Below are positions 1 to 7,777 of a stretch of 22,938 nucleotides of DNA, piece after piece (within the stretch, counting starts at the first letter, position 1; every line of letters begins with the position of its first letter). The notes beneath the pieces were generated by a model. The model made no database searches, was not told the origin of the DNA, and worked only from the letters and a program-made list of their open reading frames with translations. Both the position numbers and the translations under genes were made by a program. The DNA lies in assembly GCA_031264885.1 (NCBI GenBank), contig JAISDM010000204.1, forward strand, positions 1-22,938, written 5' to 3'. The stretch is from Peptococcaceae bacterium. Its GTDB lineage: Bacteria; Bacillota; Peptococcia; DRI-13; UBA5745.

Positions 1-1110
1 CTAAATCCCAAACCGCCTTGCTTCGGCCAGCAGCAGGTAGACCATGCGGCCGTAGCTTGAGACCCCGGCGGCTTGATGATTGCCTTTGAGGTACAGATCG
101 TTCATGGATGTGACGAGACGGTCCCAGAAACCCCTGTAGCCGGCCCAATAGGCGTTTAAGCCGTCCAAGTCCCGGCGGAGTTTGGGGGAATAACCGGCCG
201 CCAGCGCGAGGTAGGCGCCGCGGTCCGCCGCGGCCAGAGCGTTGGAAGCGTGGATTAAGGCGAGCAAGGTTCCGGAGTACCGGTATGCCGGCGAAGGATG
301 GCGGGAACAGGCCAGCCAGGCCAGATAATTGGCCTCATCCTCCCTGGCGAAGCCGATTTGGTGGGCCGTTTCATGGCACGCCGAAGAAGCCCACATGAAC
401 GAAGGCTGGTCGATGTTTACATTGGCTTCCGCGGTAAAAAACAAGTATACGCCGGATATACCCATCCAGGACATTGCTTTGGAAAAATGAACGGCTTTGA
501 CCTTTTGGCCGCCGGCGGAAAGGAACGCCCATTCCTGCCCCAAATTCGCGTAAGCCTCACCGGCCATGCTCAAGAACTCCGAAGTCTCCGTCCGCGGGCC
601 GGGCGCCGCTTCGGGATCCTCCGCCAAAAGAGCCGCTTTTCGCGCTAAAGCCTGGCATAAGGAGACCAATTCCCCGGACAAGTCCTCCGATGCGGAGGGG
701 AGTTCCAGGCCCATAGACTGGGACAAAGGCGCCCGTTGGTAGTTGAAGCCCCATAGCAGCAGAAACAGCAAATAGACGCATCCCAGGCCGAATACACCGG
801 CGCCGGCCAACCGGAAGAGCCGGCGGGCCTGACGGCGGCGGCGCCACAGGTAAAGGCACAGCCAGGGGAACAAAAACAAACAGCCCAGGAAGGAAACAAC
901 TAATATCCACTCGCCAAGGCTGAAAGGGAACCCATCGGTTATATGACTGATAAAAGCCGAAATACCGCGAAAAACGCCCCGGGAATAATGGGCTTCCACC
1001 CACATCGGACGCGACAACGCCCATCCGCGGGAAAGAACGGCGGCGATCCCCGGCGCCAGCGCGCAAAAAACCCTCAAGACGGCTTTCGCGGCGGAAACAC
1101 GCCTCGTCAT
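1..1110 (-). CDS. DUF3810-family membrane protein with zinc-protease-like HExxH motif
   Basis: The 369-residue protein matches the DUF3810 pattern. It has a short hydrophobic N-terminus (about residues 9-27), the family-like stretch YSRGVFRGISAFISHITDG followed by FPFSLGEW, and two membrane segments (about 67-89 and 98-120). A soluble domain follows with HETAH at 246-250 and acidic residues at 257-259. HExxH is the zinc-binding signature of metallopeptidases, so a membrane-bound peptidase is possible, but no substrate is known for the family. The ATG overlaps the TGA of the upstream response regulator gene by 4 bp (ATGA), so translation is probably coupled to it. The gene ends in TAG at the left edge and looks complete. 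Family assignment is fairly sure; peptidase activity is inferred from the motif alone. Confidence 0.8.
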   Translation of the reverse strand: MTRRVSAAKAVLRVFCALAPGIAAVLSRGWALSRPMWVEAHYSRGVFRGISAFISHITDGFPFSLGEWILVVSFLGCLFLFPWLCLYLWRRRRQARRLFRLAGAGVFGLGCVYLLFLLLWGFNYQRAPLSQSMGLELPSASEDLSGELVSLCQALARKAALLAEDPEAAPGPRTETSEFLSMAGEAYANLGQEWAFLSAGGQKVKAVHFSKAMSWMGISGVYLFFTAEANVNIDQPSFMWASSACHETAHQIGFAREDEANYLAWLACSRHPSPAYRYSGTLLALIHASNALAAADRGAYLALAAGYSPKLRRDLDGLNAYWAGYRGFWDRLVTSMNDLYLKGNHQAAGVSSYGRMVYLLLAEARRFGI

Positions 1111-2156
1111 TCCGTCAAATTCAGCGTTTCAAAAGTCTCATGAACCTCCATAAGCGCCCGGATAATTTCAGGATCAAACTGCGACCCCGCCCCTTTCTGG
1201 ATGATTTCAATCGCCTCGCTGTGGGAAAGGGGCGGTTTGTATACCCTGGCGCTCACCAAGGCGTCGTAGACGTCCACCACGGCCAGAATTCTGGCCGGCA
1301 AAGGAATATCGTCCCCTTTTAAATAATCCGGATACCCTTTCCCGTCCCAGCGTTCATGGTGGTAACGGCATATATTATAGCAATAGATCAGGTACGGATC
1401 ATCGTCGGTGTTTTGCATAAAGCGGATGATGTCGCTGCCGATGGCCGAGTGGGTCTTGATGATCTCAAATTCTTCGGCGGTCAGAGGCCCCGGTTTAAGC
1501 AGCACGCTGTCCGGAATGCTGATCTTGCCGATATCGTGCAGAGGCACAGCCTTCACAATGGAATCATAGTCTTCATCGGTGATGATCCGGTTAAAATGAG
1601 GATGCTTATACAGATGCTCCACCAGAATCCTGGACAGCTCGCTGGTGCGCTTCACATGCTGGCCGGTTTCGAGATTCCTGTACTCAATGATGCTGGCCAT
1701 CGTTTCCAGCATCTTTTCTTTTGTTTTGACAAGTTCCTCCACCTTCATCTGAACCATTTCTTCCAGACTCTCACTGTAGTGCCTCAGTTTCAGGTGGTTG
1801 GACACCCGTATCTTGACCACTTCCGGGTTAAAAGGTTTGGATATGTAGTCCACGGCGCCCAGGCTCAAACCCCTGGTTTCATTGGTTTCGGCATCGGCGG
1901 CGGTGATGAATATCACAGGAATCTTGGCGGTCTGCGGATTGCTTTGCAGAAGCTCCAGCACCTCGTATCCATCCATCTCAGGCATCATAATGTCCAACAA
2001 AACAATAGAAGGCGCGACAGCACCGGAAAACATGCAAGAAACTGCTTCAATTCCGTTGGAGGCGTGAGCGATAGAATAGTGCTCCATCAGAATTTCTTCT
2101 AATATGAGCCTATTCATTTCAACATCATCCACGATTAAAACAGTCTCTTCTTTCAT
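1107..2156 (-). CDS. Response regulator with HD-GYP output domain (probable c-di-GMP phosphodiesterase)
   Basis: The 349-residue protein has an N-terminal receiver domain (about 4-122) with the acidic pair D10/D11, phosphoacceptor D55 in LLDIMMPEMDG, T85 and K107. A linker helix (about 125-155) leads to an HD-GYP domain with HDIGKI at 207-212 and HHERWDGKGYP at 266-276. HD-GYP proteins hydrolyse cyclic di-GMP, and the full metal-binding set appears to be present, so it is probably active. Its ATG overlaps the kinase stop codon by 4 bp and is preceded by a good GGAGG site. The upstream kinase ends in an Hpt domain, which fits phosphotransfer to D55. The output is enzymatic rather than DNA-binding, so direct control of eCIS transcription by this protein is not implied. 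Confidence 0.93.
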   Translation of the reverse strand: MKEETVLIVDDVEMNRLILEEILMEHYSIAHASNGIEAVSCMFSGAVAPSIVLLDIMMPEMDGYEVLELLQSNPQTAKIPVIFITAADAETNETRGLSLGAVDYISKPFNPEVVKIRVSNHLKLRHYSESLEEMVQMKVEELVKTKEKMLETMASIIEYRNLETGQHVKRTSELSRILVEHLYKHPHFNRIITDEDYDSIVKAVPLHDIGKISIPDSVLLKPGPLTAEEFEIIKTHSAIGSDIIRFMQNTDDDPYLIYCYNICRYHHERWDGKGYPDYLKGDDIPLPARILAVVDVYDALVSARVYKPPLSHSEAIEIIQKGAGSQFDPEIIRALMEVHETFETLNLTE

Positions 2157-4297
2157 GAGCCGGCCTCCGATTCGAGCGCGGTCAATAATCGGTCAATATA
2201 TTCCCGGGTCGTTTGAACGGCGGATTTCAATTCGTCAAGCCCGCCGGCGGGCAATTCGCCATGTTTCATCCCGGCTTCAATCGGAAGGATGATTTCATAA
2301 ATCTTGGTCAGAGATAGATTCCCCGCCACACCTTTTAAGGTATGAGCGGAGTACTGCGCTTTTTCCGCGTCCTTGTCCTGAACGGCCTGACTGATCTCAT
2401 CAAAAAAGTCGTTTTTCTTGAAGGATTTAATCATGGTCGCGTACAGCTTCTTGTTGTTGCGGATACGGGAAAGTCCTGTTTTAACATCAATAAAAGGAAG
2501 AAATTGCGAAAAATCAAAATCGGCGTTTTCAGTCAAATTATTCACCCGCTTATCATTTGAATTTTGGTCTTTGGTAAGGCTGGAAGAAAGAGGGGCCCCT
2601 TCCCGGAGAGACGGCGTAATCTCGCCAAAGGCGCCGTCTTGAACGGCCATTTTGATGTTGAAAGCAAATTGGCTGCCTTGATTTTCAACGCTTTTAACCC
2701 AAATCTGGCCTTCCATCATCTGGACGATCTGTTTGCAGATTGAAAGGCCCAGCCCGGTTCCGCCATATTTTCGGGAAATACCGCCGTTCCCCTGCTCGAA
2801 TGCCACAAATAATTTTTTCTGCTGCTCCGGGGGGATTCCGATGCCGTTATCCGTAACGGTAAACAGCAGATTTGCTTTGTTGTTCTCCATACCGATCATC
2901 GCCACATCCAGTTGGACAGAACCTTTTTCCAGAGTGAATTTAACGGCGTTGTCCAAAAGGTTCATCAGAACCTGGGATAATCTGAACTCATCTCCATAAT
3001 AACTTTTAAGCACATTTTTGTCTATATGCATACTCAAAGTTTGTTTTTTTTCATTTGCCTTCACGGCGGCGGCCTCTACGATGCCGCTCAGCGTTTTTTC
3101 CAGATCGAAGTTCTTATTGGTGATCTGGAACTGCCCGGATTCCATTTTGGACATGTCCAGAATATCGTTGATAATGGCGAGCAGCTGTTTCGAGGCGCCG
3201 TCGATCCGGGAAAGGCTCGTTTTGATTTTGTCCGGATCCTCTGTATTCCTGGCAATATAGGTCATGCCGATGATGGCGTTCATCGGGGTTCGGAGCTCAT
3301 GGCTCATTCGGGACAGAAACTCGCTCTTGGCCTTCGTGCTTTCCTCCGCGAGTTTGATGGCTTTCTCCAGCTGAATGTCCCGTTCGATGATCTCGGTTTC
3401 GATCTCGTGACGCTCGATGGAGGTGGCGATAACGCTGCATAAAGTCTGAACCAGCCGGATTTCGTTCTCGTTCCACGGATGAGGGGTCAATATATTGTCT
3501 ATGATAAAAACGCCCCAGAAATGATCTTTCAGAATGATGGGAACCGCCGCCAGACTGGCGGTCGCAAAGCCGCGCCACCGCTTCTGGCTTTGTTCGGGCA
3601 GGTCGTAAACGGAGTTGATTTGGATGGGAACGCCTGAAGAAAGCAAAGGGTAAACGTCGTTCCCGGGATCGAAATCCGCCCAGTGAATCACGGTTCCGGA
3701 ACGGTTTACGGAATGAATGGACCATTCGTAAGTAAAATTTAATTGCCGGGCGGAGACGGAGTGCTTCAATATAGAAGCGCGTTCCACGCCCAAAAAACGC
3801 GCCGTCAGTTCCAAGGTGTTATGGATTTTATCTTCAAAATTCCCGGTTGAGGCGAAGTCCATAGAGACCGCGGTCAAAAATTCATGCTGTTTGATTTGCA
3901 GCTGCATGCCGGACTGGGCCGTTTTCAAATCGGTGATGTCCACAGAGTGCTGAATGTGGACGATTTTGCCGTTGTCCCACTGAATGGTGCTGTCTGTGTT
4001 TTGATAGTAACAGCCGTTGGCGGTGTTCATCTCTTCCCAGATAATCGGAGCGAATGGATTCTGCCGGAGCCGGGGACAGGGGCAAAAATCGCACGGTTGG
4101 GTCATATTGCTCTGTAAAACCTGCCAGCAGATTTGGCCGGTGAGATCTCTGCCGCCAAACGCCGCGCGCATCTTGGGGCTGACAAAGAGGATTTCGTAGG
4201 TTTCGAGATCAGAGATGTAAATGAGAGCGTTCATGCTTTCCAAAACACTCTTGACGATACCGGAGTCCATCCCGCAAGTCACTTCCAAATCTAACAT
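2153..4297 (-). CDS. PAS-GAF sensor histidine kinase with C-terminal Hpt domain
   Basis: The 714-residue protein has no convincing membrane segment and is probably cytoplasmic. A PAS-like domain (about 15-125) contains a cysteine cluster, PCDFCPC at 68-74, which could bind metal or sense redox state. A GAF domain follows (about 135-300), then a short coiled coil and the dimerisation domain with H333 in MSHELRTPMN. The ATPase has N446/N450, DNGIGIPP at 483-490 and the GTGLGLS loop at 513-519. An Hpt domain at about 590-714 carries H652 in AHTLKGVAGN. No receiver domain is fused between kinase and Hpt, so the Hpt may be charged by another protein or act on the downstream receiver. The start is uncertain. 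The likely promoter places the transcript start only a few bases before this ATG, so it is either leaderless or begins at Met10 (4270). Confidence 0.92.
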   Translation of the reverse strand: MLDLEVTCGMDSGIVKSVLESMNALIYISDLETYEILFVSPKMRAAFGGRDLTGQICWQVLQSNMTQPCDFCPCPRLRQNPFAPIIWEEMNTANGCYYQNTDSTIQWDNGKIVHIQHSVDITDLKTAQSGMQLQIKQHEFLTAVSMDFASTGNFEDKIHNTLELTARFLGVERASILKHSVSARQLNFTYEWSIHSVNRSGTVIHWADFDPGNDVYPLLSSGVPIQINSVYDLPEQSQKRWRGFATASLAAVPIILKDHFWGVFIIDNILTPHPWNENEIRLVQTLCSVIATSIERHEIETEIIERDIQLEKAIKLAEESTKAKSEFLSRMSHELRTPMNAIIGMTYIARNTEDPDKIKTSLSRIDGASKQLLAIINDILDMSKMESGQFQITNKNFDLEKTLSGIVEAAAVKANEKKQTLSMHIDKNVLKSYYGDEFRLSQVLMNLLDNAVKFTLEKGSVQLDVAMIGMENNKANLLFTVTDNGIGIPPEQQKKLFVAFEQGNGGISRKYGGTGLGLSICKQIVQMMEGQIWVKSVENQGSQFAFNIKMAVQDGAFGEITPSLREGAPLSSSLTKDQNSNDKRVNNLTENADFDFSQFLPFIDVKTGLSRIRNNKKLYATMIKSFKKNDFFDEISQAVQDKDAEKAQYSAHTLKGVAGNLSLTKIYEIILPIEAGMKHGELPAGGLDELKSAVQTTREYIDRLLTALESEAGS

Positions 4298-4306
4298 ATA
4301 TATTCG

Positions 4307-4335
4307 ATTATATCAAACGAGAGAGAAAACCGCAA
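4307..4335 (-). promoter_or_regulatory. Probable sigma70-type promoter for the kinase/regulator/DUF3810 operon
   Basis: On the minus strand a TTGCGG -35 box (4335-4330) and a perfect TATAAT -10 box (4312-4307) are separated by 17 bp. They lie in a locally AT-rich stretch immediately upstream of the kinase gene. Transcription would begin near position 4300. The -35 box matches the consensus at three of six positions. Confidence 0.6.
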
Positions 4336-4352
4336 TTATCAAAAAGAGTCCT

Positions 4353-4365
4353 CTGCGATTCGCAG
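4353..4365. promoter_or_regulatory. 13-bp palindrome upstream of the kinase promoter, possible operator
   Basis: CTGCGATTCGCAG is a perfect 6+6 bp inverted repeat around one central base. It starts 18 bp upstream of the -35 box, a typical place for an activator or repressor site. The 1-nt centre is too small for an RNA hairpin, so a protein-binding site is the more natural reading. No regulator is identified. Confidence 0.25.
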
Positions 4366-4424
4366 TTTGGCGCAAATACCCGGCGGAGGGGGAGGATGCC
4401 GAGCTAAACTACGAATTGAAGAAG

Positions 4425-4444
4425 AACCCTCTCATTGCAGGGTT
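4425..4444 (-). terminator. Weak hairpin at the end of the eCIS operon
   Basis: AACCCT (4425-4430) pairs with AGGGTT (4439-4444) across an 8-base loop that contains the stop codon of the 262-aa gene. On the minus strand it is followed by a modest pyrimidine-rich tract (CTTCTTC) rather than a clean U-run. A partial terminator or processing site is possible. The remaining 4298-4431 gap holds only the promoter and palindrome listed separately. Confidence 0.25.
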
Positions 4445-5220
4445 AAATCGGGCAGCTCAAGGGCGGGGGCCGCCGGCGGCGCAAAGAGATATTCCGCTTT
4501 TTTGCCGCCTTGCTTGGCGGTCACCTTGATTTGGCCGCCGGCTTCCTTCGGGGTTTGGATGTAGAAGGCGAAGCCGCCTTCACCGTCGGTGGTCAGCTCC
4601 GTCAGCTGATACATGAGTGTGTCCGCCGGATAGTGCTTGGACAGCGGATTGTCCAGAATAAACAGGTCCGTGTCCTCGTGACGCGAGACGATGGTCATGC
4701 GCTCCAGGATCCGGGTTTTTACATCCTGAATGATGAACTGGCGCCCCAGCAGATTGTTGAATTGAGGCGCGGACAGTCTGAGACGGCTCTTGCCGGTGAC
4801 GGCGGTATCTTCCAGCAGCCGGACGCGGCCGCCCTCCCAGCTGTGCTGGACGGTGACGGGGCATTGCCGGATCAGGGTCCCCTTCTTATCGCGCACATAT
4901 CCGGAGATCAGGGAACTGCCCGGCGGCCGGGCGTAGCTGAATCCGGGCTTCAAACGGATCAGGAACACCGGATAAAGCGGATCCAGGCCGGTCAAATCCA
5001 CCACCGCGTTCAAAGTATGATACCGGTCGGAGGTGACTTTGAGCCGGACGACGGGGTCGTCCAGATTCGTGAAGATCCAGAACCCTTCGCTTTTGCGGAT
5101 GGGCTCTCTTTGGAGATAATCCAGGTAAATGGTCAAAACAGGCTCGGTGATGATTTGGTCGGTTAAATCATCATAGGGAACCAAAATGAGACTGATTTGC
5201 CGGAGCAGAGCATTGTTCAT
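4432..5220 (-). CDS. eCIS-associated beta-rich protein, function unknown
   Basis: I do not recognise this 262-residue protein as a named family. It has no signal peptide or membrane segment. The middle stretch SGYVRDKKGTLI (106-117) and the later TTDGEGGFAFYIQTP segment (from about 209) resemble the opening and closing strands of a carboxypeptidase-regulatory-like or SpaA-like beta-sandwich. The N-terminal 100 residues are predicted from sequence character to be strand-rich. It is the last gene of the eCIS operon, 4 nt after the DUF4255 terminator gene, with an AAGGA site upstream. An accessory structural, fibre or adhesion role is an inference from position and fold character only. Confidence 0.75.
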   Translation of the reverse strand: MNNALLRQISLILVPYDDLTDQIITEPVLTIYLDYLQREPIRKSEGFWIFTNLDDPVVRLKVTSDRYHTLNAVVDLTGLDPLYPVFLIRLKPGFSYARPPGSSLISGYVRDKKGTLIRQCPVTVQHSWEGGRVRLLEDTAVTGKSRLRLSAPQFNNLLGRQFIIQDVKTRILERMTIVSRHEDTDLFILDNPLSKHYPADTLMYQLTELTTDGEGGFAFYIQTPKEAGGQIKVTAKQGGKKAEYLFAPPAAPALELPDLTLQ

Positions 5221-5224
5221 GGCT

Positions 5225-5749
5225 TTATATTTCCTTTAGATAAAACTCGGAAGAAACCACCCGGGATATCTTAATCGAACGGGTGGATTCCAGAAATACG
5301 GGACTCAAGCTGTAAAACAGGCTGAGGTGGTAAGGAAGGGGCGGGAAACGCCACAGATCCATTTTCTCTTTGGCGGTGAGGCCGATGGGATGGATATAGA
5401 CCGGGGCTTCTTTCTCAAAGGGCTTGAGGGCGGAATGGTCATAAATGATCTGGATCACCTTCGGTATGAGTATGCCGGATGAAACATACCCGGTGATCAT
5501 GTAATTCAATGTCAGGGACAGAGGCGGAAAACGCTGCTGATCCAAGCCTGCCGTCAGCATGTCGGTTTGGCGGCTTTCTCCGTTTTCCTGGATATCGTAC
5601 AGATAAACGCCCAGAGACAGATTGGCCGACTCCATCGGATGGCATAAGCAGATTTTATCCGGCGAATCCACAATATCCGGGCATAAGTGGTCCCGCAGCA
5701 GCTGTACCAGCGCGGCGCCGGCGCCGGCGATTCCCGTAAAACCAGCCAT
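5225..5749 (-). CDS. Pvc16/Afp16-like terminator protein (DUF4255)
   Basis: The 174-residue protein has the DUF4255 layout: an N-terminal helix (AALVQLLRDHL), strands around VYLYDIQENGESRQ, the characteristic LSLTLNYMITGY, and a C-terminal LWRFPPLPYHLSLFYSLSPVFLES segment here read in two parts, LWRFPPLPYHLSL and FYSLSPVFLES. In Afp and PVC particles this family caps the tube and sheath and sets particle completion. It is a marker gene for eCIS loci. An AAGGAGG site sits 7 nt before the ATG, which overlaps the TolC-like stop codon by one base (TGATG). No frameshift or missing region is apparent. Separation from the other assembly genes by the three envelope-type genes is unusual. Confidence 0.9.
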   Translation of the reverse strand: MAGFTGIAGAGAALVQLLRDHLCPDIVDSPDKICLCHPMESANLSLGVYLYDIQENGESRQTDMLTAGLDQQRFPPLSLTLNYMITGYVSSGILIPKVIQIIYDHSALKPFEKEAPVYIHPIGLTAKEKMDLWRFPPLPYHLSLFYSLSPVFLESTRSIKISRVVSSEFYLKEI

Positions 5750-6612
5750 CAGGCGCCTCCTTTGCCGGAACCGCCGGAATCGCCGGAATTACCGGAATTA
5801 CCGGAATTACCGGAAAGCGCTTTTGAATATTGAATTTGCAGCTCTAAATATTCCGACATAGCATCCGTCTTCTTTTTTTGGAATTGATTGTACCGCTCAT
5901 TGGAAATCATGCCGTATTTCAGATCGTCCCGCGCCGTATCCAGCATTTTTTCGGCGGAACCCAGGCGCTTACCGGCTTGAAGCAGAGCCTGCTTCTGTTT
6001 CTCAAACCGGGGATCTTCGCGGAACACCGCTTCGGACAGAGAGGTTTGTCCGGTATATTCCCGCGCCGTCAGCAGAGAGAGCGTGTCTAAGGCGGCGTCC
6101 CCGGCGGCCTGCGCGCTTTCCCTCGAACCGCGCAGCTGAGACAATTCCTGGCTGACCGCGGTCAGGGTCTTTTTTGAGGTTTTGCCTAAACGCACCGCTT
6201 TTTCAATTTGAGAAAGATAGGTTTCCAGATAGCCGATGCGTTCCGTTAGGTTGGGTATGGACAAACGGCAGTAATACGCGTCGATGTAAGCGGATTTAAC
6301 CTGACCCGGCACTTTGGTCCGGGCCTCTTTCAGCGCGGCTTGAGCGGCCTGGAGTTCCGACCGCAGGGCGGCCAGATCCGAATCGGCGCCCGGAGACGCG
6401 GGGGCGCTCGGGGAGACGGCCGCGTCCAGCGCGGCGTTCAGCCGGGTTTGGATTTCATTTAATTTCCGCGCGCTTTCCACGATCTCCGGCGCGTTGGTCA
6501 AAGCCTCGGTCACCGCGCTCTCCAGAGTGAGCGGCTGAGCCGGGCAGATTTGCGGATAAAAGAAAAAAAGGGCACAGATCAGCGGAAGCCATGCGTTGAT
6601 TTTAGTTTGCAT
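5749..6612 (-). CDS. Secreted TolC-like coiled-coil protein
   Basis: The 287-residue protein begins with a Sec signal peptide (hydrophobic 8-20, likely cleavage after CPA at 25). The mature start LTLESAVTEALTNAPEI is typical of the TolC/outer-membrane efflux family, and the C-terminal helix region DLKYGMISNERYNQFQ to QYSKAL (230-265) matches the family's second helical repeat. It is much shorter than a usual TolC (over 400 residues). I see no clear beta-barrel strands, so it is probably a periplasmic or envelope helical hairpin rather than a pore. It ends in a Gly/Ser/Asn tail encoded by 9-bp repeats. Its start overlaps the MORN gene by 11 nt, with GGGAGG 8 nt upstream. Placement inside an eCIS operon suggests an envelope-spanning or anchoring part; this is inference. 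Confidence 0.82.
   Translation of the reverse strand: MQTKINAWLPLICALFFFYPQICPAQPLTLESAVTEALTNAPEIVESARKLNEIQTRLNAALDAAVSPSAPASPGADSDLAALRSELQAAQAALKEARTKVPGQVKSAYIDAYYCRLSIPNLTERIGYLETYLSQIEKAVRLGKTSKKTLTAVSQELSQLRGSRESAQAAGDAALDTLSLLTAREYTGQTSLSEAVFREDPRFEKQKQALLQAGKRLGSAEKMLDTARDDLKYGMISNERYNQFQKKKTDAMSEYLELQIQYSKALSGNSGNSGNSGDSGGSGKGGA
5765..5818. repeat. 9-bp tandem repeat encoding a GNS-rich tail
   Basis: Six units of CCGGAANNN occur back to back (plus strand), three of them identical (CCGGAATTA at 5783-5809). They encode the SGNSGNSGNSGDSGGSG tail of the TolC-like protein. The unit is a multiple of three, so copy-number change would keep the frame. Confidence 0.9.
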
Positions 6613-7771
6613 AGTTGGCGCCTCCCAGACTCAGATAAAGAAGCGGTTCTTTGGGGCTTGAATAGTATAGATTCAGATAGCCCGCTTCCGTAAGATACTG
6701 TTTCACGTAAAGCTGTTCCGGCGCGGGAATTTCCTGAAAAGAGAGGATGGCCCGCTGCCTTTGGCCGGCCGTGACATAGCCTTCGTAAACCGGGAACTCC
6801 AGAGACTCTTCCCCCGCCCGGTATTCCGGATCGCCCCAGAAAGCGATCTCATAGACATAAGACTCGGATTCCTGGGTCCCGTAAGTGAGGATAAAAGCGG
6901 ACAGCAGCTCCGACTGCTCCATCACAAAATAATCGTCCAGGGTCAGGGACTTGGACGGATTCGGGAATATCTCCCGCAGAGACGGGGTGTCCAATCCCAG
7001 CATGGCGCCGTAATCGGGCCGTCCCCCGGCAAAAATCCCCTGACAGAGGACGGCGCCGTGATCATTGTATAAGACACCGTTCCCTTGATAGAGCCCGTCA
7101 TGAAACTCGCCCTGGTAGCGAAGGCGGTTTTGATCGTACAGCTTGCCGGGCCCGTTATAGAGACCGGCGTCGAACATGCCCGTATAGATCAGCCGTCCCT
7201 GGGAATCCCACAGCTGACCCTCGCCCTGGTAATGATGGTTTTCAAAATATCCCTTGAATTTAATCGGGCCTTCCGGATAATACTCGTTTCCGGCCCCATG
7301 AAAACGGCCCCGCAGGAAACCGCCCTCATAGATCAGATTCCCCTGGGAATCATAGACGGCGCCCTGGCCGTGATACGCGTTGTCCTGGAAGCTGCCCTTG
7401 AATTCAAGGCTGCCGTTGGGATAGAACAGCTGGCCCTCTCCGGAATAACGGCTGTTGATAAACTGGCCGATATACGTGAGACGGCCCTCCAGATCGTACA
7501 GCGTACCGTAACCGTTCGCGGCGCCCTGCTTGAAATCCCCCTCATACAAAAGCCGGCGATTGGTGTTGACCAGCTTGATTCTGCCGTCGTAACGCGTCAC
7601 TTCCGGAGAGTTGACGGAGAAAGTGGGGACGCCTTCCAGCCGGGGAGCGATCCACAGGCAATAGACGGCGGTAAGAATCAGAACCAGCGCGGCAAAACTG
7701 TAGATCAACCGTTTGGATATATAATAACGGCCGATTTCAAAATATTGATTGAGCCTGGGCACAGGTTTCAC
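6602..7771 (-). CDS. Membrane-anchored MORN-repeat protein
   Basis: The 389-residue protein has a short N-terminus, one membrane segment at about 22-42, and then seven to eight MORN repeats of about 23 residues (75-250). Typical cores are YEGDFKQGAANGYGTLY and FHGAGNEYYPEG. A C-terminal domain of about 130 residues is not recognised. MORN repeats form elongated beta-hairpin scaffolds that bind proteins or lipids. With few positive charges after the membrane segment, the repeats probably face outward, but topology is not proved. The start is GTG with GAGGA about 10 nt upstream, 6 nt after the previous gene. It sits between a second single-pass membrane protein and a secreted TolC-like protein, so the three may form one envelope complex. 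Confidence 0.85.
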   Translation of the reverse strand: MKPVPRLNQYFEIGRYYISKRLIYSFAALVLILTAVYCLWIAPRLEGVPTFSVNSPEVTRYDGRIKLVNTNRRLLYEGDFKQGAANGYGTLYDLEGRLTYIGQFINSRYSGEGQLFYPNGSLEFKGSFQDNAYHGQGAVYDSQGNLIYEGGFLRGRFHGAGNEYYPEGPIKFKGYFENHHYQGEGQLWDSQGRLIYTGMFDAGLYNGPGKLYDQNRLRYQGEFHDGLYQGNGVLYNDHGAVLCQGIFAGGRPDYGAMLGLDTPSLREIFPNPSKSLTLDDYFVMEQSELLSAFILTYGTQESESYVYEIAFWGDPEYRAGEESLEFPVYEGYVTAGQRQRAILSFQEIPAPEQLYVKQYLTEAGYLNLYYSSPKEPLLYLSLGGANYAN

Positions 7772-7777
7772 CTCGTA

